Assembly: GCA_009379915.1 (NCBI GenBank)
Contig: WHSV01000027.1
Coordinates: forward strand, 1 to 39,961
Direction of reading: 5' to 3'
DNA: 39,961 nucleotides
From: Actinomycetota bacterium
GTDB lineage: Bacteria; Actinomycetota; CADDZG01; WHSQ01
Below are positions 16,409 through 23,976 of the stretch, in pieces. The notes beneath the pieces were generated by a model that had not been told where the DNA came from, ran no database searches, and worked only from the letters and a program-made list of their open reading frames with translations. The translations under genes and the position numbers were made by a program. How positions within the stretch are numbered: position 1 is the stretch's first letter; every line of letters starts with the position of its first letter.

Positions 16409-16717
16409 ATGGGTGCGATTGCAACGACTCTGGTGATCATTTTGACGATCGGCACTGCGGCTTATCTCGTTGGGACCATGCTCCGAGGCATCGGCAACGA
16501 GAAGCGCACTCACATGCGCGTCTGGAAGATCTTCGGTCTCAGCCTCGGTTCCTGCACCTTGTTCCTTCTTACCTGGATCGGCCAGGGTGTGGCGCAATGG
16601 CAGGAGTTCACCGACGAGCAACGCGATCACAAGGAAGCGGTCGAGGTCGGCGATTTCACATCCGATTTCTTGCAAGCCACACTAGGTTCGGGTGGGACCA
16701 TTGCTTGGTCTGTCTGA
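16409..16717 (+). CDS. Small two-helix membrane protein, similar to the N-terminal half of DUF6766
   Basis: 102 aa. Hydrophobic segments at about residues 5-25 and 43-63 predict two transmembrane helices. The sequence SLGSCTLFLLTWIGQGVAQW and the following QEFTDEQRDHKEA look like the beginning of DUF6766-type proteins. Those continue with a WQSEFLQ-like motif and two more helices, which are absent here: the frame ends soon after FTSDFLQATLG. It may be a natural short form or a truncated copy. The ATG has GAGGAGG 8 nt upstream. It is the first of three small plus-strand genes. Confidence 0.68.
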   Translation: MGAIATTLVIILTIGTAAYLVGTMLRGIGNEKRTHMRVWKIFGLSLGSCTLFLLTWIGQGVAQWQEFTDEQRDHKEAVEVGDFTSDFLQATLGSGGTIAWSV

Positions 16718-16729
16718 TTCTGAGCGCAC

Positions 16730-16743
16730 CGATCGGGGTACGA
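16730..16743 (+). promoter_or_regulatory. Putative alternative-sigma -10 box upstream of the zinc-ribbon gene
   Basis: CGATCGGGGTACGA differs at one base from the box at 11321-11334 and lies exactly as far (30 nt) from its start codon. GATT 16 nt upstream of the GGGTAC core could be a -35. It resembles general-stress (SigB/SigF-like) promoters. Confidence 0.4.
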
Positions 16744-16773
16744 AAGGGAGGGACCCCATCAAAAGGAGATCAT

Positions 16774-17073
16774 GTGCAGGAGACTTTTGTTTGTGATCAC
16801 TGTGGTCGCGAGTTTCCAATCAGGCAGTTGAAAGAGGCGTTCACAGAGGAGCAAGCCAGTCGTGAGCGCGAGAGGCTCTGTCCCTCCTGTCTCGATATAC
16901 GCATGAACGAAGCGGACCGAGTCAAGGGCGTCGCGGGCGAGCACAAGAGGGCAGCCGTGCGGCTCGAGGACGAGGGCGACGAAGCCGACGAGGTTTTTGC
17001 GGCCCCTAGAGAGCCGCTCGGAGAAAGAGGCCAGGGCCGCGACCTCGGAGACGAAAGCCAGGAGCAACGATAG
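16774..17073 (+). CDS. Small zinc-ribbon protein with charged tail
   Basis: 99 aa from a GTG at 16774 with AAAAGGAG 5-6 nt upstream; the open frame extends further back but without support. Two CxxC knuckles (CDHC near residue 7 and CPSC near 36), separated by about 28 residues, predict one bound zinc. The second half is highly charged and probably disordered (DEGDEADEV, then EPLGERGQGRD). I do not recognise a named family. Position between the membrane protein and the basic protein, and the shared promoter-like box, suggest a stress-related role. Confidence 0.65.
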   Translation: MQETFVCDHCGREFPIRQLKEAFTEEQASRERERLCPSCLDIRMNEADRVKGVAGEHKRAAVRLEDEGDEADEVFAAPREPLGERGQGRDLGDESQEQR

Positions 17074-17119
17074 TTGGATACGAGCGAGGGATCACAGGAT
17101 CGAAAGAGGGAGGTAGTCA

Positions 17120-17394
17120 ATGGCTACAACCAAACAACGCAAGGCCGCTAAGCGAAACGTGAAGCGCGCTCAAGCAGGCGCTCGTTCAAAGCGCACGCTG
17201 GCGAACCTCCCGAAAGAGACAAGACGAGACATGGGTCGCCAGGCGGCGAAGGCCCGAAAGAGGGGCGGTGCCCCCGGCCACTCGCTGGAGGATCGGACGC
17301 GCCAGGAACTCTATGAGGCGGCCAAGAAGAAGAACATCTCAGGGCGTTCCAAGTTGGGGAAGTGGGACCTCATAAGGCGCTTCGCAAGGCGTAG
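17120..17394 (+). pseudogene. Small basic Rho-N/SAP-like protein with probable frameshift near its end
   Basis: The frame from ATG 17120 (ribosome site GAGGGAGG) encodes a Lys/Arg/Ala-rich protein whose second half, RQELYEAAKKKNISGRSKLG and then KWDLIRR, looks like the Rho N-terminal/SAP-type helical motif of small actinobacterial proteins. In the sequence as given the frame runs on to 17695 with 100 residues of low-quality, gene-unlike sequence. Adding one G at about 17377 gives the natural ending LIRALRKA and TAG at 17392-17394, a 91-aa protein. So a one-base loss is likely. The function is unknown; nucleic-acid binding is plausible from charge and motif. Confidence 0.65.
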
Positions 17395-17651
17395 CTCGAC
17401 CGCTCGAGGCACCCTCTTGCTTTTTCGCCGGAGACCATGCCACTACACATCCTCTTCGACGTGGTACGTACAGCCTGATGTCAGTCGAAAATCGGGATCG
17501 GGCGGCCGTCCGTCGATCCAGACAGAACACAAACCTAATCTCAGCATGGTCCGGACGCATACAGGCTCTGCGCTGCACCGCGCAGGAACCCTTGATTCGT
17601 CCGAGCAGGAGAGGCAATTGAGGAGCCATAGGATGGTCGATCCCTCGCCTC

Positions 17652-18599
17652 TTACACCACCCTGTAGTCAGGTTCGTCTCCGCCCAGCACGGTGACTATG
17701 GAGGTTGCCGCCTTGGTTTGAGACTCTGCGATCGCTTCGTCCGAGTAGAAGGCCGCATGTGGAGTGGCGACCAGTGTTTCGAGGGACGAAAGCATGGCGG
17801 CGTCCGGCGGCTCCTGGTCGAAGACGTCCAGCCCGGCCCCCGACAGCTTGCCCCGACTCAGGGCATCCGCCGCCGACTTCGTGTCGACGATGGGGCCGCG
17901 CGAGGTGTTGATCAGAACCGCCCCGTCCTTCATCTTGTCGATGGCCGCCGAGTCGATGAGACCTTTGGTGCCGGAGGTAAGGGGCGCGTGGATGGTGACG
18001 ATGTCGGAGCTCGACAGCAACTCGTCTAGATCCTCGATTCGCGTTACCCCGGTGCCCGCCAAAGCGGAACCGTCTATGTAGGGGTCGAAGACTCGAATCT
18101 CGAGCCCGAAAGTCGTCGCTCGGGCGGCAACGGCTCGACCGATGTGGCCGAATCCGATCATGCCGAGTTGCCTCCCGCTCAGCCGGCGGACCGGGCGGAG
18201 TTGTGCGATGCCCCAGCCGTCCTTCCTCACCACCTGATTGCCGGTCACGATCTTTCGCCACACCGCGAGCAGCAGGGCAATGGTGTGATCCGCAACCTCC
18301 TCGACGCAGTAGTCGGGCACGTTGGTCACGGTGATGCCCGCGGCGCGAGCGGCCTCGAGGTCGATGTTGTCCACTCCGATCCCGTAGCGCGCGATTACCT
18401 TGCAGCTCTTGAGGGCGGCGACCGTATCTGCGTCGATCGCGGCGTAGGTCGTCAGGATGGCATCGGCCTCGGCGGCCTCCGCCCGGATCGTCTCGGGTGA
18501 GGAGTCAGAAAGGATCTCCAGCTTCCCCCCGGCGCGACCCAGGATCTCGCGCTCCACGTCGACGGTGGGAAAGACCTGATCGGTCAGCACGACTCTCAT
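17652..18599 (-). CDS. D-2-hydroxyacid dehydrogenase, CtBP/phosphoglycerate dehydrogenase-like
   Basis: 315 aa. The NAD motif GFGHIG spans residues 149-154. Catalytic residues are visible as Arg in NTSRGPIVD, Glu in DVFDQEPP and His in ATPHAAFYS, the standard set of this family. The substrate domain is split around the Rossmann domain as usual, and there is no ACT domain, which separates it from full-length SerA. It reduces 2-keto acids or oxidises 2-hydroxy acids with NAD(H). It is the last gene of the minus-strand run dehydrogenase-hydantoinase-cyclase and starts 63 nt after the cyclase stop, so it probably handles a hydroxy acid from the same pathway. Confidence 0.9.
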   Translation of the reverse strand: MRVVLTDQVFPTVDVEREILGRAGGKLEILSDSSPETIRAEAAEADAILTTYAAIDADTVAALKSCKVIARYGIGVDNIDLEAARAAGITVTNVPDYCVEEVADHTIALLLAVWRKIVTGNQVVRKDGWGIAQLRPVRRLSGRQLGMIGFGHIGRAVAARATTFGLEIRVFDPYIDGSALAGTGVTRIEDLDELLSSSDIVTIHAPLTSGTKGLIDSAAIDKMKDGAVLINTSRGPIVDTKSAADALSRGKLSGAGLDVFDQEPPDAAMLSSLETLVATPHAAFYSDEAIAESQTKAATSIVTVLGGDEPDYRVV

Positions 18600-18662
18600 G
18601 GCTTATCCCTCTTCTCTACCTTGGCCTTGTGCGGTCTACCGTTCCACCGGGGGACTGCACAC

Positions 18663-19331
18663 TCAATCGAGCACGGCAAACACGCGGCAGGGAGCAGCCT
18701 CTGCCTCGTCGAGTTTGAAGAACGGCGCAAACAACGTGAAGCGCTTCTCGTCGACCGCCCCGAGGTTGATCGCCTGCTCGACGAGCGGGAGGTCTTCGCC
18801 GAGAAGTCGTTGGTGCACGACGAAATCCTCTGAGGTGAAGTCCTCGAGTGCAGCCGAATACTCCTCGAAGAAGTCGAAGACGACTGCTTTGGGCGAACGC
18901 TGAAGAATCCAATCGGCTGCGTCGACGGTCAGGTAAGGAGACTCCGTATAGAACGCCGGAAAGTCGCCCCAACGCTTGTCCGTCCAGTCCGTTCTGATGA
19001 CCATGATGTCGTTGTCTCGCACGTCGGCGTCGGCGCGCTCGAGGCGGTCCGCATCCACGGGTTCGCGCGGACCCACATCGGAGCAGTCCAGGATCACGGC
19101 GTCTCCGATCACCTTGTCGAGTGGTGTCGCCGCAATCGGGTCGCCGTCTTCGAACACATGCCAGGTCGAGTCGACGTGACTGCCGGTGTGCAGGAGGGCG
19201 TGCATGGTGCTCACCTGCCAGAAGCCCGGTCCCCTGCGATGGTGCTCGATACGAACGGGCGCGCCCTTGGCCGCGGGCGGTGCCTTGGTCCCGGTATCCA
19301 CGCCCACGCTGAGATCGACGACTCGGCTCAT
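18663..19331 (-). CDS. Cyclase family protein (kynurenine formamidase/isatin hydrolase-like)
   Basis: 222 aa from an ATG at 19331 with GGGAGGAG 5 nt upstream; the frame is open further back, but that part is antisense to nothing useful and lies inside the hydantoinase gene. The metal motif HTGSHVDSTWH (His48, His52, Asp54, His58) is the HxxxHxDxxxH signature of the cyclase/formamidase superfamily (PF04199). These Mn or Zn enzymes hydrolyse amide or lactam bonds, such as N-formylkynurenine or isatin. The ATG overlaps the hydantoinase stop (ATGA), so the two are coupled and probably perform successive hydrolyses. Confidence 0.87.
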   Translation of the reverse strand: MSRVVDLSVGVDTGTKAPPAAKGAPVRIEHHRRGPGFWQVSTMHALLHTGSHVDSTWHVFEDGDPIAATPLDKVIGDAVILDCSDVGPREPVDADRLERADADVRDNDIMVIRTDWTDKRWGDFPAFYTESPYLTVDAADWILQRSPKAVVFDFFEEYSAALEDFTSEDFVVHQRLLGEDLPLVEQAINLGAVDEKRFTLFAPFFKLDEAEAAPCRVFAVLD

Positions 19332-20695
19332 TCGGACTCCTCCCTGAAGCCGGGGCCGGGAAGGAAGTGACCCCAGCCGGCGTCGATCATCGGCTTCCCT
19401 TGGTCCGCGACCAGCTTGCCGCGCACGTAGGTGCGTAGGGGTCGGCCGGTTACCCGCCGGCCTGCAAACGGCGTCCAACCAACCTTGGCGACCACGTCGG
19501 CGTCGGTGATGACCCGCTCCGCCGAAGGATCGACGAGCACGAAGTCGGCGTCGGCCCCCGCATCGAGGTTGCCCTTGGCCGGCCACAAGCCGTAGGCGCG
19601 CGCGGGGGACTCGGAGCGGGCGGAGACCAGCCGTTCGAGCGAGAGCTTTCCCCCGGCCACCCCGGTGAGCATCATCTCGAGGCCGGTCTCGACCCCGGGC
19701 ACACCGAAGGGCGCCTCCCAGATGTCGTCTTTTCCCGCGTCCTTCTGCGCGCGCGTGGAGGGAGCGTGGTCGGCACAGATCATGTCGACGCGGCCCTCTT
19801 CGAGCTCGGTCCACATCTGGTCGCGGTCGGCCGCTTTTCTGGCCGGCGGCGTGAACTTGTGGTACGCACCCCAACTGTCGATCTCGTCTTCGGTGAGATG
19901 GAAATAGTGAGGACAGCTTTCGACCTGGAGCCTTGCTCCGACGGCGCGCTCACGTCCGGCAAGCGCGCAGATCTCGGGATGGCTGGCATGGGCGATGATC
20001 GTCCGGCAGCCGGAGATCCGAGCGATCAAGGCAACGGTGTTGACGGCGACCTGTTCGGCCTCCTTGGAGCGCCACTCGGGGACGACCCGCGGGTCCTTTC
20101 TTCCCGCGAGCCGCAGGTCCTCTTCGTTCTCCGCGGCGATGAACTCGTCCTCAGCGTGCACGAGAACGAGCCCATCGAAAGATGCGACGGTGCGAAACAG
20201 CTTCAGCATCTTGCCCGGCAGCACTGCGGGCACTCCGTGGAGGTTGCAGGTAAAGACCTTGAAGCAGGCAGCACCCGCGTGCCACATGGGTTGGAGCTCG
20301 TCGATGTTGTCCGGATGGCCGCCTCCGAACAGCGCGAAGTCGATCAGCGAGCGGTCTGATAGGTAGGCGGCCTTGTCCCTGAGAATCTGCGCGTCGAGGA
20401 CGAAGGGGATGCTGCGGTGGTGTTCGACGATCGTTGTCACTCCGCCCACCGCCGCCGCCGCGGTGCCCGTGGGGAAGTCCTCGCGCTCGGTAAGTCCCGG
20501 GTCCATCATGTGCACGTGCGGGTCGACGCCACCGGGGAGCACCATGAGACCGTCCGCGTCGACGATCTCGTCGCCCTCTCCCGTCCCGGAGGCGGTGCGG
20601 CCGGCGACTCGCCCTCCGGTGACCAAGAGATCGCATGACTCGCGCCCCGATGACGAGACCACGGTGCCCCCCCGAATGACGAGTTCGGCGGTCAC
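19328..20695 (-). CDS. Hydantoinase/allantoinase-like cyclic amidohydrolase
   Basis: 455 aa. All ligands of a two-metal amidohydrolase are present: His60 and His62 (DPHVH), the carboxylated Lys146 (CFKVF), His180 (LVHAED), His236/His239 (AHASH) and Asp309 (CADHAPS). The N-terminal LVIRGGTVV and C-terminal YVRGKLVADQGKP strands form the usual small beta domain. Family members open cyclic amides (hydantoins, dihydropyrimidines, allantoin, dihydroorotate). The exact ring is not predictable. A GTG start overlaps the stop of the upstream alcohol dehydrogenase as GTGA, and the stop overlaps the cyclase start. This is the strongest hint that the pathway substrate contains a cyclic amide. Confidence 0.88.
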   Translation of the reverse strand: MTAELVIRGGTVVSSSGRESCDLLVTGGRVAGRTASGTGEGDEIVDADGLMVLPGGVDPHVHMMDPGLTEREDFPTGTAAAAVGGVTTIVEHHRSIPFVLDAQILRDKAAYLSDRSLIDFALFGGGHPDNIDELQPMWHAGAACFKVFTCNLHGVPAVLPGKMLKLFRTVASFDGLVLVHAEDEFIAAENEEDLRLAGRKDPRVVPEWRSKEAEQVAVNTVALIARISGCRTIIAHASHPEICALAGRERAVGARLQVESCPHYFHLTEDEIDSWGAYHKFTPPARKAADRDQMWTELEEGRVDMICADHAPSTRAQKDAGKDDIWEAPFGVPGVETGLEMMLTGVAGGKLSLERLVSARSESPARAYGLWPAKGNLDAGADADFVLVDPSAERVITDADVVAKVGWTPFAGRRVTGRPLRTYVRGKLVADQGKPMIDAGWGHFLPGPGFREESE

Positions 20696-21726
20696 GCTAC
20701 GCCGGCCACGTCGATCACGGTTCGGCCGATCACGTTTCCGGCTTCGAGGTCGGCAATGGCATCGTTCACATCCTCGAGCGGTCGGCCCTTATCGACGACC
20801 ATGCGCACGTGCCCGTCGGCCACCAGGCGAATTGCGCGCTCGAGCTCGTCCATCAACACGTAGCGAGATCCGATGAGCTCGATCTCCTCGAGCACGAAGC
20901 GAGGAGTGGGCAGCGAGAAACTCGACGTTATGGAGTATCCAACTGCGACGACTCGCCCACCGGGCCGGACGAGCCGGTCCGCTTGAACGAGTGTTTCCTC
21001 GCGACCGACACAATCGATGACGACGTCGACACCATCGACGCTCCTATCCCGGACGATGGCATCCAAGACGTCGTCGTTGCTCGCACGGGCGTCCAGATCC
21101 AGATCGAGGGCCGCATCGATCGATGGTTGGGACACGTCGAGGCCAACCACACGCGCCCCGGTGGCTCGAGCTATCTGCAGCGCATGAATGCCGACTCCGC
21201 CGAGTCCGATGATCACCGCGGTGGTACCAGCGGCTACCTCACCACGCGTGACGACAGCGCGGTACGCCGTGCCCAGAGCACAGGTGAGTGGGGCAGCCTG
21301 GACGGGGTCGATGTTGTCTGGCACGACGGTGAGCCGGTCGAGCGGAACGACTAGCCGGTCACGGAACCCACCGGGATTAGTGAAGCCGGTCCACGACACG
21401 GGGTTGGTGCAGAGGTTGTCGTAACCTGCGCGACAGCGCTCGCAGCGGCGGCACGGCCAAATGTGGTAGGCGACGACGGTGGTGCCGGTCGGAATGGCAC
21501 CCGCCGGGTCGGTTTCAATGACTCTGCCGCAGATTTCATGACCGGGGATGTGTGGCAGCTGCAACGACTCGCTGTACGGCATTTTCCCACGCGAGGTCTT
21601 GACGTCGCTGAAGCAGACCCCGCAGGTGAGTACCTCGAGGAGGGCGAAGCCAGGTCGAAGCCTAGGCTCATCGACATCGATGGCCTCGAGCGGTTCGCCG
21701 TACGCAGTGACGGCCATAGCCCTCAT
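20692..21726 (-). CDS. Zinc-dependent alcohol dehydrogenase (medium chain)
   Basis: 344 aa from an ATG at 21726; AAGG lies about 10 nt upstream, while an in-frame start at 21801 would cover the operator. Catalytic zinc: CGVCFSDV and GHEICG. Structural zinc: four Cys in CRRCERCRAGYDNLC. Cofactor site: GLGGVGIHALQIA near residue 170. It should oxidise an alcohol or reduce a carbonyl with NAD(P). It is the first gene of a minus-strand operon with hydantoinase, cyclase and CtBP-like dehydrogenase, under the palindrome at 21802-21817. An ATG at 21717 is an alternative start. Confidence 0.88.
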   Translation of the reverse strand: MRAMAVTAYGEPLEAIDVDEPRLRPGFALLEVLTCGVCFSDVKTSRGKMPYSESLQLPHIPGHEICGRVIETDPAGAIPTGTTVVAYHIWPCRRCERCRAGYDNLCTNPVSWTGFTNPGGFRDRLVVPLDRLTVVPDNIDPVQAAPLTCALGTAYRAVVTRGEVAAGTTAVIIGLGGVGIHALQIARATGARVVGLDVSQPSIDAALDLDLDARASNDDVLDAIVRDRSVDGVDVVIDCVGREETLVQADRLVRPGGRVVAVGYSITSSFSLPTPRFVLEEIELIGSRYVLMDELERAIRLVADGHVRMVVDKGRPLEDVNDAIADLEAGNVIGRTVIDVAGVA

Positions 21727-21801
21727 AGGCGATGACCTTGTGCGGCAGCCGGCCTCGGTCGTTGCATCCCTCATCCTCCAGTACGCTCGTTGCACTATCA
21801 A

Positions 21802-21817
21802 ATACTATGCATCATAT
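21802..21817. promoter_or_regulatory. Palindromic operator A (GntR/FCD-type), divergent promoter region
   Basis: ATACTATGCATCATAT is centred between 21809 and 21810. It sits in the 146-bp gap between the minus-strand dehydrogenase-hydantoinase operon and the plus-strand cupin-SDR pair, where it could control both directions. It matches the sites at 23900, 35003 and 37293 at most positions. AT-rich stretches like this are rare in this GC-rich window. Confidence 0.6.
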
Positions 21818-21872
21818 GTCGCCAGAGGGCTGTCCATTGTGAGGGCGCCCGGAGCACACGGAGGGAGAGCCG

Positions 21873-22250
21873 ATGGGCAAGCATTGGCACACCGCGCACC
21901 GCTGGGACCTCGAATGGCAAGACGACGTCGACATCCTGACGCTCGGTAACGGGGTGCAGGTCAAGGTGCTCTATCGGGATCCAGAGACACAGCACACCGA
22001 CATGCTGATCAAGTTCCCACCCGGATACACCGAACCGCGTCACAAGCATGATGCCAGTCACTCGGTCATCGTTCTCGAGGGCCTGCAGATCGCCGCCGGA
22101 GAGCCGATGCGCCCCGGCGACTACGTGTGGGCATCCGGCGAAGAAGCCCATGGACCGTTCGAGTACCCCGAGGGCTGCACCGTGTTCGCGAGCTTCCGCG
22201 GGCCCTCGTCGCAACATCGCTACCCGGGATCGGTCGCGGGCGATATCTAG
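21873..22250 (+). CDS. Cupin-domain protein
   Basis: 125 aa. It fits a single cupin barrel. Motif 1 is seen as PRHKHDASHSVIVLEG (metal-type His near residues 52-58) and motif 2 as PGDYVWASGEEAHGPFEYP. No other domain is present. Small cupins of this kind act as dioxygenases, isomerases or sugar/ligand-binding proteins, so the role is open. The ATG has GGAGGGAGAG just upstream. It is followed by the SDR gene after 12 nt, and both are likely transcribed from the promoter region with operator A. Confidence 0.78.
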   Translation: MGKHWHTAHRWDLEWQDDVDILTLGNGVQVKVLYRDPETQHTDMLIKFPPGYTEPRHKHDASHSVIVLEGLQIAAGEPMRPGDYVWASGEEAHGPFEYPEGCTVFASFRGPSSQHRYPGSVAGDI

Positions 22251-22262
22251 GCTCGGCTACCT

Positions 22263-23045
22263 GTGAACTCGAGGGAGGGAGCCAACGCGGGCCGGCTATC
22301 GGGCCGCCGCGCCATAGTGACCGGAGCGGCCGGCGGAATCGGCGCAGCGCTGGCCAGAGGCATCGCGCGAGAGGGAGCGACGGTGGCGTGTGTCGACATC
22401 AATGAGGACGGCGCGAAGGAAGTCGCGGCCTCCATCGGCGAGGTCGGGGGCCGGGCGATCTCGGTCGTGGCCGACGTGACCGATCTCGATCAGGTCGAAC
22501 GCATGCATGCAGCTGCCTCCGATGCATTCGGAGGAGTGGATCTCCTGGTGGCCAACGCAGGAGGATCGCGCGGGGAGATGGTTCCTTTTCTCGAGCTCGA
22601 ATCCCCTCTTTGGCATCGCATGATCGACCGCAACCTCACCAGCGTGTACTACTGCGGCCTGGTGTGCGCACGCCAGATGGCTTCGAATGGTGGGGGGGCG
22701 ATCGTCGTAACTTCGTCGCAACTCAGCGAAGTAGCCAGACCCGGCATGGGCCATTACGCCGCAGCGAAGGGTGGAGTGCGCCAACTCGTCAAAGCCATGG
22801 CCGTCGATCTAGCGCCGCACGGAATCCGCGTGAATGCGATGGCTCCCGGTCCGACACTCACGCCGGGCAACCGTGCGATGTTCGAGCGGCCTGAGGTCGC
22901 GGCCACCCACCAGCACACGATTCCGCTGGGCCGGGTGGCGGATCCCGAAGAGATGGTCGGTGCGGTCGTCTACCTGGCTTCGGAGGAGGCCTCGTTTACG
23001 ACCGGCACTACCATCTTCGTCGACGGCGGCTACACGATCCTCTGA
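22263..23045 (+). CDS. Short-chain dehydrogenase/reductase
   Basis: 260 aa classical SDR. The NAD(P)-binding TGAAGGIG is near residues 20-27, NAG near residue 98, the active-site Ser in VTSSQ and the Tyr/Lys pair in GHYAAAKGG. The C-terminal end FVDGGYTIL is typical. It oxidises or reduces an alcohol or ketone. The GTG at 22263 has no clear ribosome site, but it follows the cupin gene by 12 nt and translational coupling is likely. The substrate is unknown; the context links it to the catabolic regulon. Confidence 0.88.
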   Translation: MNSREGANAGRLSGRRAIVTGAAGGIGAALARGIAREGATVACVDINEDGAKEVAASIGEVGGRAISVVADVTDLDQVERMHAAASDAFGGVDLLVANAGGSRGEMVPFLELESPLWHRMIDRNLTSVYYCGLVCARQMASNGGGAIVVTSSQLSEVARPGMGHYAAAKGGVRQLVKAMAVDLAPHGIRVNAMAPGPTLTPGNRAMFERPEVAATHQHTIPLGRVADPEEMVGAVVYLASEEASFTTGTTIFVDGGYTIL

Positions 23046-23059
23046 GTGCTACGGAATGG

Positions 23060-23842
23060 CTACGCGTTGTCGGAGGTCTCGTCCCACAGCGCGAGCGGGC
23101 GGATCGGGCTTCCTGTCATCCCCACGAAACGAAGGGGGAGCATCATGAACCAGAAGCCGTGGTGCACCGGGATCTTCGTCATGTTGGCGACGTTCTCCGT
23201 ATGGACCACGAGTCGTTCCCCATGGGCCCGGTGGTTGGGGTAGTTCATGTTAGTGGGGTTGTCGGTCGAGATCGCATCGGTGCACAGGTTCACGATGCCC
23301 TGGTCGAGTAACCATCGGGATGCCTCTTCGCCCATCCCCGGATAGTCGGTGAGGAACTTCTTCGCGTCCGTGTCCCAGTACGACTCAACGCCCGTGTAAT
23401 AGAGGAGTGTCGACCCAGGCTCGATCTCGATCTCCGCCTCGTCGAGTGCGCGACGAAGCTGATCGAGGGAGATATCGGTACGCGGTTCGGCGAACGAGAG
23501 ATTGACCCATGCCGCCGACGTGATCATCGTGGAGAGAGGAACGGTGTCGATGGCGAGGTCGGGCCGGGTCGGGTTGAAGTGGAAGATCGCGTCGACGTGT
23601 GTGGAGACGTGCTCGCACAGGGACATGCCGCGCACGGCGTAGCCCCAGAAGTCGGTGTCGCCCATCCTCATGCGGGACTCCTCGTGAGTGAGATGCCACC
23701 AGGTCGCCACCTTCATGTGACCGGGATAGACGGGGATGTCGTCCGACAGCTCGTGACCCAGGTCGAGGACGCGCATTCGCCTGCCGAAGACCTCGAGCAC
23801 GTCGGTTGAAGCGTAGGTTGCTTCACTCGTCTCCAGACCCAT
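23060..23842 (-). CDS. Second cyclase family protein (formamidase-like)
   Basis: 260 aa, longer than the other cyclase in this window. The metal motif CEHVSTHVDAIFH supplies His78, His82, Asp84 and His88. Additional family features are LDLGHELSDDIPVYPGH at 26-42 and a C-terminal KIPVHHGFWFMMLP. It is expected to hydrolyse an amide, lactam or lactone with a bound metal. Low similarity to the 222-aa paralogue suggests a different bond or step. The ATG has AGGAGGT in front. It converges with the SDR (14 bp gap) and is divergent from the ABC operon across operator B. Confidence 0.87.
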   Translation of the reverse strand: MGLETSEATYASTDVLEVFGRRMRVLDLGHELSDDIPVYPGHMKVATWWHLTHEESRMRMGDTDFWGYAVRGMSLCEHVSTHVDAIFHFNPTRPDLAIDTVPLSTMITSAAWVNLSFAEPRTDISLDQLRRALDEAEIEIEPGSTLLYYTGVESYWDTDAKKFLTDYPGMGEEASRWLLDQGIVNLCTDAISTDNPTNMNYPNHRAHGERLVVHTENVANMTKIPVHHGFWFMMLPLRFVGMTGSPIRPLALWDETSDNA

Positions 23843-23899
23843 GACTACCTCCTGAAACCCGTTACCCCGACCGATCCGTGCCCCGACCGTTGCGTCTAT

Positions 23900-23915
23900 A
23901 TATTATGCATGATAT
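23900..23915. promoter_or_regulatory. Palindromic operator B (GntR/FCD-type), divergent promoter region
   Basis: ATATTATGCATGATAT is the best-conserved copy, with perfect arms except for one central mismatch. It lies between the cyclase (minus) and the ABC transporter operon (plus), 61-76 nt before the substrate-binding protein's ATG. Confidence 0.65.
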
Positions 23916-23976
23916 CGTCGGGCCCCAGAAGGAAAGGCGTCCTGTCGGGGGACAGGACCGGACTCGGGGGGCACCC

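Noticed and set aside
17395-17651. Possible gene in the space behind the basic protein
   Set aside because: Only the readthrough frame and an antisense frame exist; neither shows a domain or a ribosome site.
19332-19874. N-terminal extension of the 222-aa cyclase into the hydantoinase gene
   Set aside because: The extension is an Arg/Gly-rich off-frame translation of the hydantoinase; a strong ribosome site marks the ATG at 19331.
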